Part shown: in pieces, positions 26,542 to 36,041 of the stretch | Layout: each line of letters starts with the position of its first letter | Numbering within the stretch: the stretch's first letter is position 1 | Assembly: GCA_036273715.1 (NCBI GenBank) | Contig: DASUHB010000013.1 | Span: 1 to 64,000, forward strand | DNA: 64,000 bases | Direction of reading: 5' to 3' | DNA from: Gemmatimonadaceae bacterium | GTDB taxonomy: Bacteria > Gemmatimonadota > Gemmatimonadetes > Gemmatimonadales > Gemmatimonadaceae | Translations under genes and position numbers: made by a program | Notes under the pieces: model-generated | What the model saw: only the letters and a program-made list of their open reading frames with translations | Database searches by the model: none | What the model was told of the DNA's origin: nothing

Positions 26542-28433
26542 TGCGGGGCGCGTCCGTCGGGATCGACGTCGGCGGCACCTTCACCGACCTGGTGGCGATC
26601 GACCACGACGGACTGGTGACTGCGCGCAAGGTCCCGAGCACGCCGGCCGACCAGAGCCGCGGCGTGCTGGACGCGCTCGATGCGTTAGGCGAGACGCCGT
26701 TCGCTGTCTCGCGCCTCGTGCACGGCACCACGGTGGCGACCAACACGCTGCTCGAGCGCACCGGCGCCCGCGTGACGCTCTGCGCCACCCGCGGGGCCAC
26801 CGACATCCTGGCTCTGAGACGCCAGGAGCGCGCGTCGCTCTACGATCTCGCGCGGCAGCACCCCGAGCCGCTGGTCCCGGCCGAGCGATGCGTGGCCGTG
26901 CCCGAGCGGATCGAGCCGCAGGGCGTGGTTCGCGCGTTGGACGACGACGGCGCGAACGGCGCGGCACGGGCGGCGATCGACACGTCGCCGGCCATCGTCG
27001 CGGTGTCGCTGCTCCACGCCTACGGCGACCCGGCGCACGAACGCGCGATGGCCGCGGCGCTGTCGCGCCTCGCGCCGGCGCTCGACGTCGTGTGCTCCAC
27101 CGACGTGCTGCCGGAGATCCGCGAGTACGAGCGCACGGCGACGACGGTGGCCGAGGCGTACCTGCGCCCGGCGGTCTCGGGCTACGTGCAGCGTCTGGCC
27201 GATGCGTTAGGCGAACGCGGCTACCCGGCGCTCGCGGTGATGACCTCGGCGGGCGGCATGCGCCCCGCCGCCGACACCGCGCGCGGCGCCGCGTCGCTCG
27301 CGCTCTCCGGTCCCGCGGGCGGAGTGGTTGGGGCGGCCTTCGTCGCGCGGCTCGCAGGCGTGCAGGATGCGCTGACGATCGACATCGGCGGCACGAGCGC
27401 CGACGCCGGCGTCATCATCGACGGCCAGGCCATGGTGGATGCCGGCGGTGATGTCGCCGGGGTGCCGATCGCGCTGCCGCGCGTCCTCGTGGACACCGTG
27501 TCCGCGGGCGGCGGCAGCATCGGCTGGGTGGATGATGGCGCCGCACTGCGCGTCGGTCCGCGGAGCGCCGGCGTGCAGCCCGGGCCTGCAGCGTTCGGCC
27601 GCGGCGGCGCGGAGGCGACGGTCACCGATGCGCAGATCGTGTTAGGCAACCTGCGCGAGACGTCGTTGAGCGGCGGCGTCGCGCTCCGCGCCGATCTGGC
27701 GCGAGCGGCCGTCGAGCGGCTGGCGGGGCGTGTCGGCGCGCAACGTGCGCGCGTGGCCGCGGCCATGGTCGCCGCCGCCGATGCGGCCATGGCCCGCGCG
27801 CTGCGCCGCGTGAGCGTCGAGCGCGGGATCGATCCCCGCCGCTGCACGCTGGTCGCGTTCGGCGGCGGCGGGCCGCTGCACGCGTGCGCGCTGGCCGAGC
27901 ACCTGGCCATGCGGCGCGTCCTCGTGCCGCCGTTTGCCGGGGTCCTGTCTGCGTTAGGCCTGGCCGTGGCCGCCGAGCGGCGCGACGTGCTCGCCAGCGT
28001 GATGCGGCGCACCGATGACCTGTCGGAATCCGACACCCGCGCGCTCGCCGACCGGCTGGCGCGGAGCGTCGCCGGTGCCGGCGTATCCGGCCGTCACTGG
28101 TGGGCGCGCGCCCGCTACCACGGGCAGGGCCACGAGCTTGAGGTGCCGTTCGCGCCGGGCGAGCCGGGTGCGGCGCTCGCCACGCGGTTCGCGGCGGCGC
28201 ACGACGCGCGCTACGGCTTCGTGCTCGACCGCGCGGTGGAAGTCGTGGCGGCGCGCCACACTGTGTTAGGCGAAGCGCGCGACGCCCGCCTCGCCGATGG
28301 ACACGACGCGGCGCACGCGGCGCTCACCGGACCGGCCGTGCTCGCGCTGCCGCACGCGACCCTGCTGGTGCGCGACGGCTGGCGGGCCATCCCGCTGCCG
28401 ATCGGCGGCTGGATGCTGGAGCGCGACGCGTGA
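26541..28433 (+). CDS. hyuA: Hydantoinase A / N-methylhydantoinase-type ATP-dependent hydrolase, alpha subunit
   Basis: 630 residues. It begins GIDVGGTFTDLVAID, an actin-like ATP-binding motif, and continues with the hydantoinase A signature TIDIGGTSADAGVI and the GGGGPLHACALAEHL motif. The family hydrolyses 5-oxoproline, hydantoins or carboxylates acetone-like substrates with a partner subunit, encoded directly downstream. The exact substrate is unknown. The start overlaps lnt by one base. The ~630 length is slightly below the usual 680-700, with a short C-terminal region. Four Leu-Gly sites in it come from GTTAGGC copies. Confidence 0.88.
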   Translation: MRGASVGIDVGGTFTDLVAIDHDGLVTARKVPSTPADQSRGVLDALDALGETPFAVSRLVHGTTVATNTLLERTGARVTLCATRGATDILALRRQERASLYDLARQHPEPLVPAERCVAVPERIEPQGVVRALDDDGANGAARAAIDTSPAIVAVSLLHAYGDPAHERAMAAALSRLAPALDVVCSTDVLPEIREYERTATTVAEAYLRPAVSGYVQRLADALGERGYPALAVMTSAGGMRPAADTARGAASLALSGPAGGVVGAAFVARLAGVQDALTIDIGGTSADAGVIIDGQAMVDAGGDVAGVPIALPRVLVDTVSAGGGSIGWVDDGAALRVGPRSAGVQPGPAAFGRGGAEATVTDAQIVLGNLRETSLSGGVALRADLARAAVERLAGRVGAQRARVAAAMVAAADAAMARALRRVSVERGIDPRRCTLVAFGGGGPLHACALAEHLAMRRVLVPPFAGVLSALGLAVAAERRDVLASVMRRTDDLSESDTRALADRLARSVAGAGVSGRHWWARARYHGQGHELEVPFAPGEPGAALATRFAAAHDARYGFVLDRAVEVVAARHTVLGEARDARLADGHDAAHAALTGPAVLALPHATLLVRDGWRAIPLPIGGWMLERDA

Positions 28434-29959
28434 GCACGTTCGATCCGCTCGAGCTCGAGGTGATGGCGCACGCCTTCGCCGCGGTGGCCGAGGAGATGGG
28501 CGCGGTGCTCGTTCGCGGCGCGCTCTCGCCCAACATTCGCGAGCGACGCGATTCGTCGGCGGCGCTCTTCGATGCGCAGGGCCGCATGATCGCCCAGGCG
28601 GCGCACATCCCCGTGCATCTGGGCGCGATGCCGGAAAGCGTGCGCGCCGTGCGCGAGCGGACGCCCGCCGCCGGCGACGTCTTTTTGCTCAACGACCCGT
28701 ATCGTGGCGGCTCGCACCTGCCGGACCTGACGTTGGTCGAGGCGATCGGTCTCCATGGCGCCATCGCCGGCTACGCCGCCGTGCGCGCGCACCATGCCGA
28801 CGTGGGCGGCATGAGCCCGGGCAGCATGCCGCAGGGAGCGACGGAGCTGGTGCAGGAAGGCCTGGTGCTGCCGCCGGTTCGTCTGGCGCGCGCCGGGGTG
28901 TTGGACGACGAGATGCTGGAGCTGGTGCTGGCCAACGTGCGGACGCCGGAGGAGCGGCGCGGCGATCTGCGCGCGCAGCGGGCGGCGTGCGCGGCTGGGG
29001 CCGCCGGCTGGCGCGCCCTGGTTGCGCGGCATGGCGCCGAGCGCCTCGCCGCCGCGGCGGACGCGCTCCTGGACTACACCGCCGCCCGGGCGCGGGCCGC
29101 GGCGCTTACGTTAGGCACGCGCCGCGGCCGCGCGCGCGATGCGCTCGAGGGCGACGGCGTGTCGACCGATGACGTGGCGGTGGTGATCGCCGTCGATGTG
29201 CACGACGGGAAGCTGCGCTTCGATTTCACGGGCACCTCGCCGCAGGTGCGCGGCAACGTGAACTGCCCGCTCGCGGTGACGCGGGCCGCGGCCGTCTTCG
29301 TGCTGCGCACGCTGCTCGACGACGACGTGCCGACCAACGACGGCATCGCCCGTGCCATCGAGCTCGTGGCGGCGCCGGGCAGCGCCGTGCATGCGCAGTG
29401 GCCGGCGGCCGTCGCCGCCGGCAACGTGGAGATGTCGCAGCGCATCGTGGATACGATGTTTGCCGCGTTGGGCGACGCGGGCGTCGATGTTCCCGCCTGC
29501 GGACAGGGGACGATGAACAACATCACGTTCGGCGGCCCCGGCTGGACGTTCTACGAGACGTTAGGCGGCGGCCAGGGCGCGTCGCGCCGCGGGCCGGGGC
29601 CGGATGCGGTGCACGTGGGGATGAGCAACACGCGCAACACGCCGATCGAGTCGCTCGAGTGGGCGTATCCGATACGGATCGATGACTATCGCGTGCGGCG
29701 CGGGAGCGGCGGGGCAGGCGAGCACCGGGGCGGCGATGGCGTGGTGCGCCGGTACCGGGTGCTCGAGCCGTGTACGTTGACGCTGCTCACCGAGCGCCGA
29801 CGCCGCGGCCCGCCGGGCGCCCGCGGCGGAGCCGCGGGCGCGGCGGGCCGCAACACGCTCAACGGGCGCGAGCTCCCCGCGAAATGTCGCGTGGAGCTCG
29901 CGCCCGGCGATGTGGTCGAGATCGAGACGCCCGGCGGCGGCGCCTGGGGCGCCGCCTAA
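28430..29959 (+). CDS. hyuB: Hydantoinase B / oxoprolinase-type beta subunit
   Basis: 509 residues. The hydantoinase B family is recognised by the N-terminal region (DPLELEVMAHAFAAVAEEMG...RGALSPNIRERRDSSAALFD), FLLNDPYRGGSHLPD, and GNVEMSQRIVDTMFAAL. It partners with HyuA just upstream (GTGA overlap). The C-terminus RVELAPGDVVEIETPGGGAWG is also typical. The TAA stop is part of a GCCTAACG motif (29954-29961). It is convergent with the next gene, only 10 bases away, with no visible terminator. Confidence 0.88.
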   Translation: MSTFDPLELEVMAHAFAAVAEEMGAVLVRGALSPNIRERRDSSAALFDAQGRMIAQAAHIPVHLGAMPESVRAVRERTPAAGDVFLLNDPYRGGSHLPDLTLVEAIGLHGAIAGYAAVRAHHADVGGMSPGSMPQGATELVQEGLVLPPVRLARAGVLDDEMLELVLANVRTPEERRGDLRAQRAACAAGAAGWRALVARHGAERLAAAADALLDYTAARARAAALTLGTRRGRARDALEGDGVSTDDVAVVIAVDVHDGKLRFDFTGTSPQVRGNVNCPLAVTRAAAVFVLRTLLDDDVPTNDGIARAIELVAAPGSAVHAQWPAAVAAGNVEMSQRIVDTMFAALGDAGVDVPACGQGTMNNITFGGPGWTFYETLGGGQGASRRGPGPDAVHVGMSNTRNTPIESLEWAYPIRIDDYRVRRGSGGAGEHRGGDGVVRRYRVLEPCTLTLLTERRRRGPPGARGGAAGAAGRNTLNGRELPAKCRVELAPGDVVEIETPGGGAWGAA

Positions 29960-29969
29960 CGGAACACAC

Positions 29970-30686
29970 CTACCGCCCGCCGTTCAGCTTCGCCAGCTCG
30001 CGCTGCGCCGGCGCGTACTCCGGGAACGACTTGAGCGACCGCTGCAACAGCTCCACCGCCTGATCGGTCTTGCCCGCATCCTTCGCCGCCAACGCGCGCG
30101 AATAGAGCAGCGCCGTCTCGAACGGCACCCGCTTCGCCTCCGCTTCGCTCGCTTCGCGCACCGCCTTGGGCAGCTCGGGCAGGTGCATCCCGCTGTTCAT
30201 CTTCGTCGCGAGCTGGTCGATCAGCGCGATGAAGTTGTCCTCCTTGCCCTGCACGGTTTCCACGTGCTCGATTTCGGACGTCTCCACGTTCACGGCGCGC
30301 GCATCCAGCCGGACGTTGCCGCGGCCGTCGGTGACGAAACCGCCGAAGATCATGTGGTGCGCGCCTAACAACTTGCCCACCTTCACCGCCGTCTCCTGGT
30401 CCACGCGGCCGGTGGTGCTCAGGTTCTGCTCGTCCATCAGCTTCTTCAGGTTGTCGCGTTCGATCACCCGAATCTTGTCGTTCACCGACAAATCGGTGAT
30501 GAGCATGTCGGAGATGCCGGCCGACAGCGGCGCGAGGGCATCGTGATCCTTACCGATGGCGCCATCGGTGAAGTACATCACGGCGACGGTCGGGCGCGTG
30601 TCCGTCGAATCCTGCGCGTGGAGCGGGGCCTGCCCCGCCACGGCCAGCGCGGCCAGTACGGCGATCAGGCCTGTGGGCTGCGTCAT
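29970..30686 (-). CDS. Exported CsgG-like protein
   Basis: 238 residues with a cleavable signal (LIAVLAALAVAGQAPLHAQ). The core (VAVMYFTD...DMLITDLSVNDKIRVIERDNLKKLMDEQNL...GKLLGAHHMIFGGF) matches the CsgG/HfaB fold; a TPR-like helical tail follows (ALLYSRALAAKDAGKTDQAVELLQRSLK). CsgG is an outer-membrane pore in curli systems, but many stand-alone homologs have other or unknown envelope roles. There is no lipobox, unlike CsgG itself, so a periplasmic location is likely. A second CsgG-like protein lies at 33536-34780. Confidence 0.78.
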   Translation of the reverse strand: MTQPTGLIAVLAALAVAGQAPLHAQDSTDTRPTVAVMYFTDGAIGKDHDALAPLSAGISDMLITDLSVNDKIRVIERDNLKKLMDEQNLSTTGRVDQETAVKVGKLLGAHHMIFGGFVTDGRGNVRLDARAVNVETSEIEHVETVQGKEDNFIALIDQLATKMNSGMHLPELPKAVREASEAEAKRVPFETALLYSRALAAKDAGKTDQAVELLQRSLKSFPEYAPAQRELAKLNGGR

Positions 30687-30702
30687 CGTCCCTCCCGGGA
30701 AC

Positions 30703-31572
30703 CTAAGTCGTCAACGTGAGTCCTTCCGCCGCCGCGATCACCTCGAGCGCGGCGCCCCGTTGGGCAACGAGCGCGCGGCACTCCGCAACGCGATCGTCGA
30801 TTTCTGCGTCCGAGCGCTCAGGATTGTGGTGATACAGCACCACGCGGCTCACGCCGGCATCGAGCGCCAACTGCACGACGTCGTGATAATGCGAGTGGCC
30901 CCAGCCGCGGTGCTGCTCGTATTCCTCGCGTGTGTACATCGCATCGTGCACGAGAATCGAGGCGCCGCGCGTAAACGACACGAGCCGCGCGCGCCAATCG
31001 ATTGGCGAATCGTAGCCGGTGGCGTCGCCCAGCTCGTTGTCCGAGATGTAGACGAGCCCGGTCCGGCGCGAGTTTCCCGTGCGCATGCGGTAGGCGAGCG
31101 CGCCGCCCGGGTGCCGTACTGAATACACGTCCAGCGAGTAGTCCGCGTCGGCGTGGCCGCCGGCGAGCGCGCGGAACTCCACCGTCGCCCCGAGCTCGTC
31201 GAACGTCACCGGGAACACGGTCGGCGACATCTGCTCGCGCACCGCGCGCGCGACGTGCTCGGCCTCGGACGCCGCGCTCCAGATGCGGAAGTGATTCCCC
31301 GGGCGGAAAATCGGCGTGAAGAACGGGAGGCCCTGGATGTGGTCCCAGTGGGCGTGGCTCAGGAAGATGTCGCCGGTGATGCGCGCGCCCCGCGCCTGCT
31401 CGACGAGGCAGTTGCCTAACGGCCGGATGCCGGTCCCCGCATCGAGGATCACGAGCGCGCCGGCGGCGGTGCGCACTTCGACGCACGGCGTGTTGCCGCC
31501 GTAGCGCACCGTGGCCGGGCCCGGCGTCGGAATGGACCCGCGCGTGCCCCAGAACCGAAGCGTGAGACTCAT
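30703..31572 (-). CDS. MBL-fold metal-dependent hydrolase
   Basis: 289 residues. The metallo-beta-lactamase HxHxDH motif is SHAHWDH, with later metal ligands in GHADADY (variant), SDNEL and HSHYHD. The opening LRFWGTRGSIPTPGP and the GGNTPCVEV segment match a stand-alone cAMP-phosphodiesterase/RNase Z-like branch. The start is the ATG at 31570-31572; a TTG at 31596 is possible. It sits between the CsgG-like and CRP-like genes. The substrate is unknown. Confidence 0.85.
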   Translation of the reverse strand: MSLTLRFWGTRGSIPTPGPATVRYGGNTPCVEVRTAAGALVILDAGTGIRPLGNCLVEQARGARITGDIFLSHAHWDHIQGLPFFTPIFRPGNHFRIWSAASEAEHVARAVREQMSPTVFPVTFDELGATVEFRALAGGHADADYSLDVYSVRHPGGALAYRMRTGNSRRTGLVYISDNELGDATGYDSPIDWRARLVSFTRGASILVHDAMYTREEYEQHRGWGHSHYHDVVQLALDAGVSRVVLYHHNPERSDAEIDDRVAECRALVAQRGAALEVIAAAEGLTLTT

Positions 31573-31656
31573 GTGTTGCGTTAGACGATGCGACAAGGTC
31601 GCGCGGCACGCCGCTGCCGGCGAAGGATGGCCGTCACGCGTGCTGCGTGATGTGTG

Positions 31657-32331
31657 TCACACCCGGAGCTGCGCCAGTCGTTCCAGGCCGGCGCGATTGG
31701 CAATCGTGATCTGGCGACGTTGCACCGTGATCAGGCCGCTGTCCTGGAACTGGCGCATGGCCCGCGACACGGTTTCGCGGCTCGCGCCGATCATCTGCGC
31801 GATCGTCTGGTGCGTGAGACGCTTCTGGATCGTCGGATTGCCGCTCTCCGCGGCGGCATCGAGGAGCAGGCGCGCGATCCGGCCATCGACATCGAGCAGG
31901 ACGAGGCTTCCGATCTGCTCATCGGCGCGGCGCAGGCGTCTCGAGATTTCGACCAGAAGCGCCCAGGCCACCTGCGGCGACTCGACCACGCGGCGGCGGA
32001 AGTCTTCGCGGCGAAGCACGATGAGTTGGGCATCGTCCATGGCGATCACGTGCGCGGAGCGCGGATTGCCATCGATGAGCGAGAGCTCGCCGAAGTGATC
32101 GCCGACGGTGAGGATGCCGAGGATGACTTCGCGGCCGTCTTCGCCGATGAGGACGACTTTGACGCGGCCGTTCTTGACGAGGAAGAGCGAATCGCCCGGA
32201 TCGTCCTCGAAGAGGATGACGCTGCCTTTGGGGTACGCGCGCTCGCGCGTCATGTCGGCGAAGCGGGCGAGCTCGGCGGGATCGAGGCCGCTGAGGAGCG
32301 GGACGGAAGCGAGAAAGCCGGCGATGTCCAC
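31657..32331 (-). CDS. CRP/FNR-family transcriptional regulator
   Basis: 224 residues. The cyclic-nucleotide-binding domain includes KGSVILFEDDPGDSLFLVKNGRVKVV and FGELSLIDGNPRSAHVIAMDDAQLIVL; the C-terminal winged helix is TIAQMIGASRETVSRAMRQFQDSGLI. No cysteine cluster is visible, so it is not an oxygen-sensing FNR. GELSLIDGNPRSA resembles the cAMP pocket of CRP (GE-L, R-SA), so cyclic nucleotide binding is plausible. The GTG at 32329-32331 is the only reasonable start, though no strong ribosome site precedes it. Confidence 0.85.
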   Translation of the reverse strand: MDIAGFLASVPLLSGLDPAELARFADMTRERAYPKGSVILFEDDPGDSLFLVKNGRVKVVLIGEDGREVILGILTVGDHFGELSLIDGNPRSAHVIAMDDAQLIVLRREDFRRRVVESPQVAWALLVEISRRLRRADEQIGSLVLLDVDGRIARLLLDAAAESGNPTIQKRLTHQTIAQMIGASRETVSRAMRQFQDSGLITVQRRQITIANRAGLERLAQLRV

Positions 32332-32348
32332 GGGGAGGAGTGGGTGGC

Positions 32349-33539
32349 TCAGCGCGCGCTGATGGTGAATGAGGCCTCGAGCTTGTTGACGGAAATGGTG
32401 CTCGGCCCGGTGTCGAGGCGGCCCAGCTCGCCGCCGATGGACGGATGCAGCTCGAGCGGTCCGGTTTGCCAGGTGACGCCGATGTCGGCGCCGCCGCTCA
32501 CGATGCCGGCGGTGGGGAGCGAGGCGTCCACCGAGAGACCGGTGTGCCAGCGGCCGCGGACCCCGGCGACGAACGCGGTGGTCGTGCCTAACGGGATGGT
32601 GCCGGTGGCGCCGGTCTCGAGCTCGTTGCCATCGGTGCCCGGCACGCGCGCACCGCCGCGCGTGAACTGCATGCGGTAGCGGTCGAACGCGAACACGGTG
32701 AGCTCGCGGAACGCGCCGGCCGCGGCGCGCAGCTGCCACTCGCCGGTGAACATCGGGCCCAACGTGATCGGCTGCGGCGGCGTCCCACCGGCGGTGAGCC
32801 CCACGCGGTCCTGCGTGTACAGCGTGGACGCGAGGCTCATGCTCATCGCGCTCTGGCCGACCAGCCCATCGCTGCCGACGGAGAGGCGAATTGCCTGGCC
32901 GGGGCGGAGGGTGAAGTCTCCAGCGCCCAGGCCTAACGCCTGCGCCTGGGCGGGCGAGTACTGTCCCCGGTACTCATAGGAGGCCCCGAAGCCCCACGAC
33001 CACGTGCCGGCGCGGAGCGTGTACACGAGTCCCGTGGTGCCGCCCCAGCCGGTGCCGAGCACCGGCGTCTGGTAGCGCAACGCCGGCGTGCCCAGCACCT
33101 CGAGCACGCCTAACTGTTCGCGATCGAGGGCGGTGGCGCCGGTGGGCACGTTCACGCCCACGGTGGCGAGCAGGGCATCGCCGGCCAGGCGGACCGCGCC
33201 GCGCACGTAGGTGTCGGTGAGGCCATCGAGCGTTTGCGTCGGAGCGCCGGCGCCGCGCAGCGTCACCTCGCCGTGCATCCAGGCGGTATAGACGTCGAGC
33301 GCGACGGGACCCAGCGGCAAGTACGCCGCGACGGGCACGGTCCATTCGCTCGCGTGGGCGACGCTCGTGGCGGCGTTGGTCGCGTCGGTGCAGCACGGGA
33401 AATGCCACTGCTCGAACGTGACGCCCGTCTGGGCGCCCCAGGCGCCGCCTAACGGCGCCTGGGCCGCCGCCGGCGCGGCGAGCGCCACGGCGGACACGGC
33501 CACGAGCAGGGGCGCGCGACGCAAGAGCGCGCGCGTCAC
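32349..33539 (-). CDS. Outer-membrane beta-barrel-like protein
   Basis: 396 residues. A signal peptide (LLVAVSAVALAAPAAAQA) is followed by alternating amphipathic strands with many Gly, Tyr and Trp residues, typical of transporter/porin-like barrels (GTGWGGTTGLVYTLRAGTWSWGFGASYEYRG). The C-terminus (KLEASFTISAR) is strand-like but lacks a terminal Phe. A Cys pair (CC, near residue 49) is unusual. It overlaps the downstream end of the preceding gene (4 bases) and lies in a cluster with CsgG-like proteins. The ligand is unknown. Confidence 0.7.
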   Translation of the reverse strand: MTRALLRRAPLLVAVSAVALAAPAAAQAPLGGAWGAQTGVTFEQWHFPCCTDATNAATSVAHASEWTVPVAAYLPLGPVALDVYTAWMHGEVTLRGAGAPTQTLDGLTDTYVRGAVRLAGDALLATVGVNVPTGATALDREQLGVLEVLGTPALRYQTPVLGTGWGGTTGLVYTLRAGTWSWGFGASYEYRGQYSPAQAQALGLGAGDFTLRPGQAIRLSVGSDGLVGQSAMSMSLASTLYTQDRVGLTAGGTPPQPITLGPMFTGEWQLRAAAGAFRELTVFAFDRYRMQFTRGGARVPGTDGNELETGATGTIPLGTTTAFVAGVRGRWHTGLSVDASLPTAGIVSGGADIGVTWQTGPLELHPSIGGELGRLDTGPSTISVNKLEASFTISAR

Positions 33540-34780
33540 GGCACCGCTACCGGGATGGTGATCGAGCCGGGCACCTTGCTCTCCGTGGTGGCGCGCAGCG
33601 TCGCGTCGCCGCGGTCGCGGAAGGAGCCCAACGAGCCGGCGGGGCTCGGGTTGAGCGCGTCGACCACCGCGCCGGGCGTCACCGGCGCGGCCGCCACGGA
33701 CGCTCCGTTAGGCGACGACGGGCTCGCCACGGCCGTGGCCTGCATCCGCGCCGCCGCCGCCCTGAACCCGGGATCGATCAGCACGGCCTGCGCGAAATAC
33801 GCGTGCGCCGTGCGATAGTCGCCGTACGCCTCGGCGCGCGACCCCCGGCAGTACGCGAGAAAGGCCGCGAGGTACCGCGTGGGCCGCTGTTCCACCGCCG
33901 CGCGCTCGGCAGGCGTGAGCGTCACGCCTAACTCGGTGAACAGCGAGAAGGCCAGCGCCTTCTCCGAGTCGAGAATGTCGCCGAGCGAGGTCTGCTCGGT
34001 CACCGGCTGCCCGACGAGCGTGCCGCGCGCCGCATCCGCGACCCGCGTGCTCAGCGTGAGGCGTCCACCGGCCGTCGCATCCACCACGCCGTTCACGATG
34101 CGGCGCGCGCCGATGAGCCGGCCCACCCGCGGCGCCGATGCGCTGTCGACGCGCCCGGAACCGGCCAGCCGCAGCTCGGTGAGCACGGCGCTCGTGCGCA
34201 CCCGATCCACCACCTGAATTTGCGCGCTGCGCGACAGGTCGGTGATCAGGAGGTCGGCGAGCCCGTAGCCTAACGACGAAATGGTGGAGTCGCCGCCGGT
34301 CACCTGCAGCGGTGTCACGCCCACGCTGTGTTCCGGCAGGCTGGCCGCGTCGAGCGACCGCTCGGATGCGATCGCGGCGCGCGCGGCTGCATCGGCCTCG
34401 CGGCGATCCACGTCGGACAGGCGCGCGCGGACCGCCCCGTCATCGTGTGCGGCGAGCCATTTCGCGTACCCGTGATGCGCGGCGTCGAGATCTCCCACGT
34501 GATCGGCCGCCGCCGCGTCATAGAGATTCGCGCGGTCGCCGACGTCGCCCGGTGTGGCGAGGAGCGAGCGCAGTGTCGCCCGCGCCGCGGAGTCCTCGCC
34601 CGCGCGGTACTCGGCTTCGCCCAACCGGAGCTGTGCATCGGGCGAGGGCAGTGCGGTGTATGCCTGGCGCGCCGCTTCGACGTCGCGGTGTGCACCGGCC
34701 GGCGCCAGTCGCGAGAGCGGCGGGCCGCCGGCGCATGCACACAGCGCGGCGCAGAGAAGTGCAGAGCGTGGAAGGCGCAT
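33536..34780 (-). CDS. Lipoprotein with TPR-like and CsgG-like domains
   Basis: 414 residues. The N-terminus has a lipobox (ALCACAGG), then TPR-like helices (about 33-130), a CsgG-like domain (VGVTPLQVTGGDSTISSLGYGLADLLITDLSRSAQIQVVDRVRTSAVLTELRL...GRLIGARRIVNGVVD), and a Pro/Ala-rich tail. It is the second CsgG-like protein of the cluster. The gene overlaps the barrel gene downstream (33536-33539), so the two are translationally coupled. An envelope-spanning role is inferred from lipobox, partner and cluster. Confidence 0.72.
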   Translation of the reverse strand: MRLPRSALLCAALCACAGGPPLSRLAPAGAHRDVEAARQAYTALPSPDAQLRLGEAEYRAGEDSAARATLRSLLATPGDVGDRANLYDAAAADHVGDLDAAHHGYAKWLAAHDDGAVRARLSDVDRREADAAARAAIASERSLDAASLPEHSVGVTPLQVTGGDSTISSLGYGLADLLITDLSRSAQIQVVDRVRTSAVLTELRLAGSGRVDSASAPRVGRLIGARRIVNGVVDATAGGRLTLSTRVADAARGTLVGQPVTEQTSLGDILDSEKALAFSLFTELGVTLTPAERAAVEQRPTRYLAAFLAYCRGSRAEAYGDYRTAHAYFAQAVLIDPGFRAAAARMQATAVASPSSPNGASVAAAPVTPGAVVDALNPSPAGSLGSFRDRGDATLRATTESKVPGSITIPVAVP

Positions 34781-34877
34781 GGAGCGGTTGGGGACGAGCG
34801 AAGACGGCGCTGCGATGTGGCCAAGTTATTGACCACCGCAGATCATGTCAAAGACGTGCGCCGCTCGATGGCGCGCA

Positions 34878-36041
34878 TTAGCGCCGCATCATCAAGCGAT
34901 CGCGCGTGGCGTCATCCGTCGCCAGATCGATTGCCGTCCACGCCATGGCGAGCGAACCCTCGACGACGGCTTTGTCGGCGATGTCGGTGACGCAGTGCGC
35001 GGCGAATTCGGGTTGGTGATTGACTGCAGGCATGGAGTCGATGCCGATCATGGGATGAATCGTGGGCAGCGCGTACGACACATTGCCCATGTCGGTGGAC
35101 GCGGCCAGGCGCTCGCCGAGCACGCCGAGGTCGGGGAACGTCCGGCCGAGGGATTCGGCGTTGCGCTTGTAGGCCGCGCTGATCGCGCGATCGGGCTTGA
35201 GGTCCGCGTACGGCTTGGTGCCCCCTCTGATTTCGAGCGTGGCGCCGGTTGCGAGCGCGCCGGCCTCAAAGCAGCGGACCACTTTGGTCCGCACATGGCG
35301 CAGCTCGTCGAGGTTTTCGGCGCGCACGATATAGCGGGCCGACGTGTGCGCCGGGATGACGTTAGGCGCATCCCCGCCGTGCGTCGTGATCCCGTGCACG
35401 CGGTCGGTCTGCTTGAGGTGCTGGCGGAGCAGTCCGATGGAGGTCTGCGCGATCGTGAGCGCGTCGGCGGCATTGATGCCCAACTCCGGAAACGCGGAGG
35501 CGTGCGCGGGCTTGCCCGTGTAGTGCACCTCGAACATCGACGCCGCGATGATGTGCATCTCGAGCATCTCGACCGGCGCCGGGTGGACCATCATGGCGGC
35601 GTGGAGATGGTCGAAGGCGCCGCGCTCGAGCATCAGGATCTTGCCGCTCGCGTCGCCGACTTCTTCGGCCGGGGTGCCTAACACGGTGATGGTGAGGCCG
35701 GCGTCGTCGGCCGCGGCCGCGGCGGCGATGGCCGCGCCGGCGGCCATGGCGGCGATCATATTATGGCCGCACGCGTGGCCGATGCCGGGCAGCGCGTCGT
35801 ACTCGGCGCAGATGCCGACCTGGAGCGGACCGGAGCCGGCGCGGGCGACGAAGGCGGTGGGCAAATCGCAGGCGGCGTGTTCCACCGAAAAGCCGTTGTC
35901 GGTCAGAAGATGCTCGAGCCAGGCGCAGGCGTGCTCTTCCTCGAAGCCGAGCTCGGGCTGCGCGTGGATGCGGTGGCTGAGCTCGAGGATGTCGCGTTGG
36001 GCGCGCGAGAAGCGCTCGCGGGCGCCGGATTTCATGTCCAT
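34878..36041 (-). CDS. M20-family amidohydrolase
   Basis: 387 residues. Metal-binding signatures are AEYDALPGIGHACGHN and GTPAEEVGDASGK, with MMVHPAP downstream. The M20D branch includes amidohydrolases acting on N-acyl amino acids, hippurate or aminobenzoyl-glutamate; the substrate here is not set. No signal peptide is seen, so it is cytoplasmic. The start ATG at 36039-36041 is followed in-frame by a second Met at codon 3. The gene is transcribed divergently from rpmE. Confidence 0.88.
   Translation of the reverse strand: MDMKSGARERFSRAQRDILELSHRIHAQPELGFEEEHACAWLEHLLTDNGFSVEHAACDLPTAFVARAGSGPLQVGICAEYDALPGIGHACGHNMIAAMAAGAAIAAAAAADDAGLTITVLGTPAEEVGDASGKILMLERGAFDHLHAAMMVHPAPVEMLEMHIIAASMFEVHYTGKPAHASAFPELGINAADALTIAQTSIGLLRQHLKQTDRVHGITTHGGDAPNVIPAHTSARYIVRAENLDELRHVRTKVVRCFEAGALATGATLEIRGGTKPYADLKPDRAISAAYKRNAESLGRTFPDLGVLGERLAASTDMGNVSYALPTIHPMIGIDSMPAVNHQPEFAAHCVTDIADKAVVEGSLAMAWTAIDLATDDATRDRLMMRR

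Noticed and set aside
31657-32331. Oxygen-sensing FNR identity
   Set aside because: No N-terminal cysteine cluster is present; only the CRP-type binding pocket pattern is seen.
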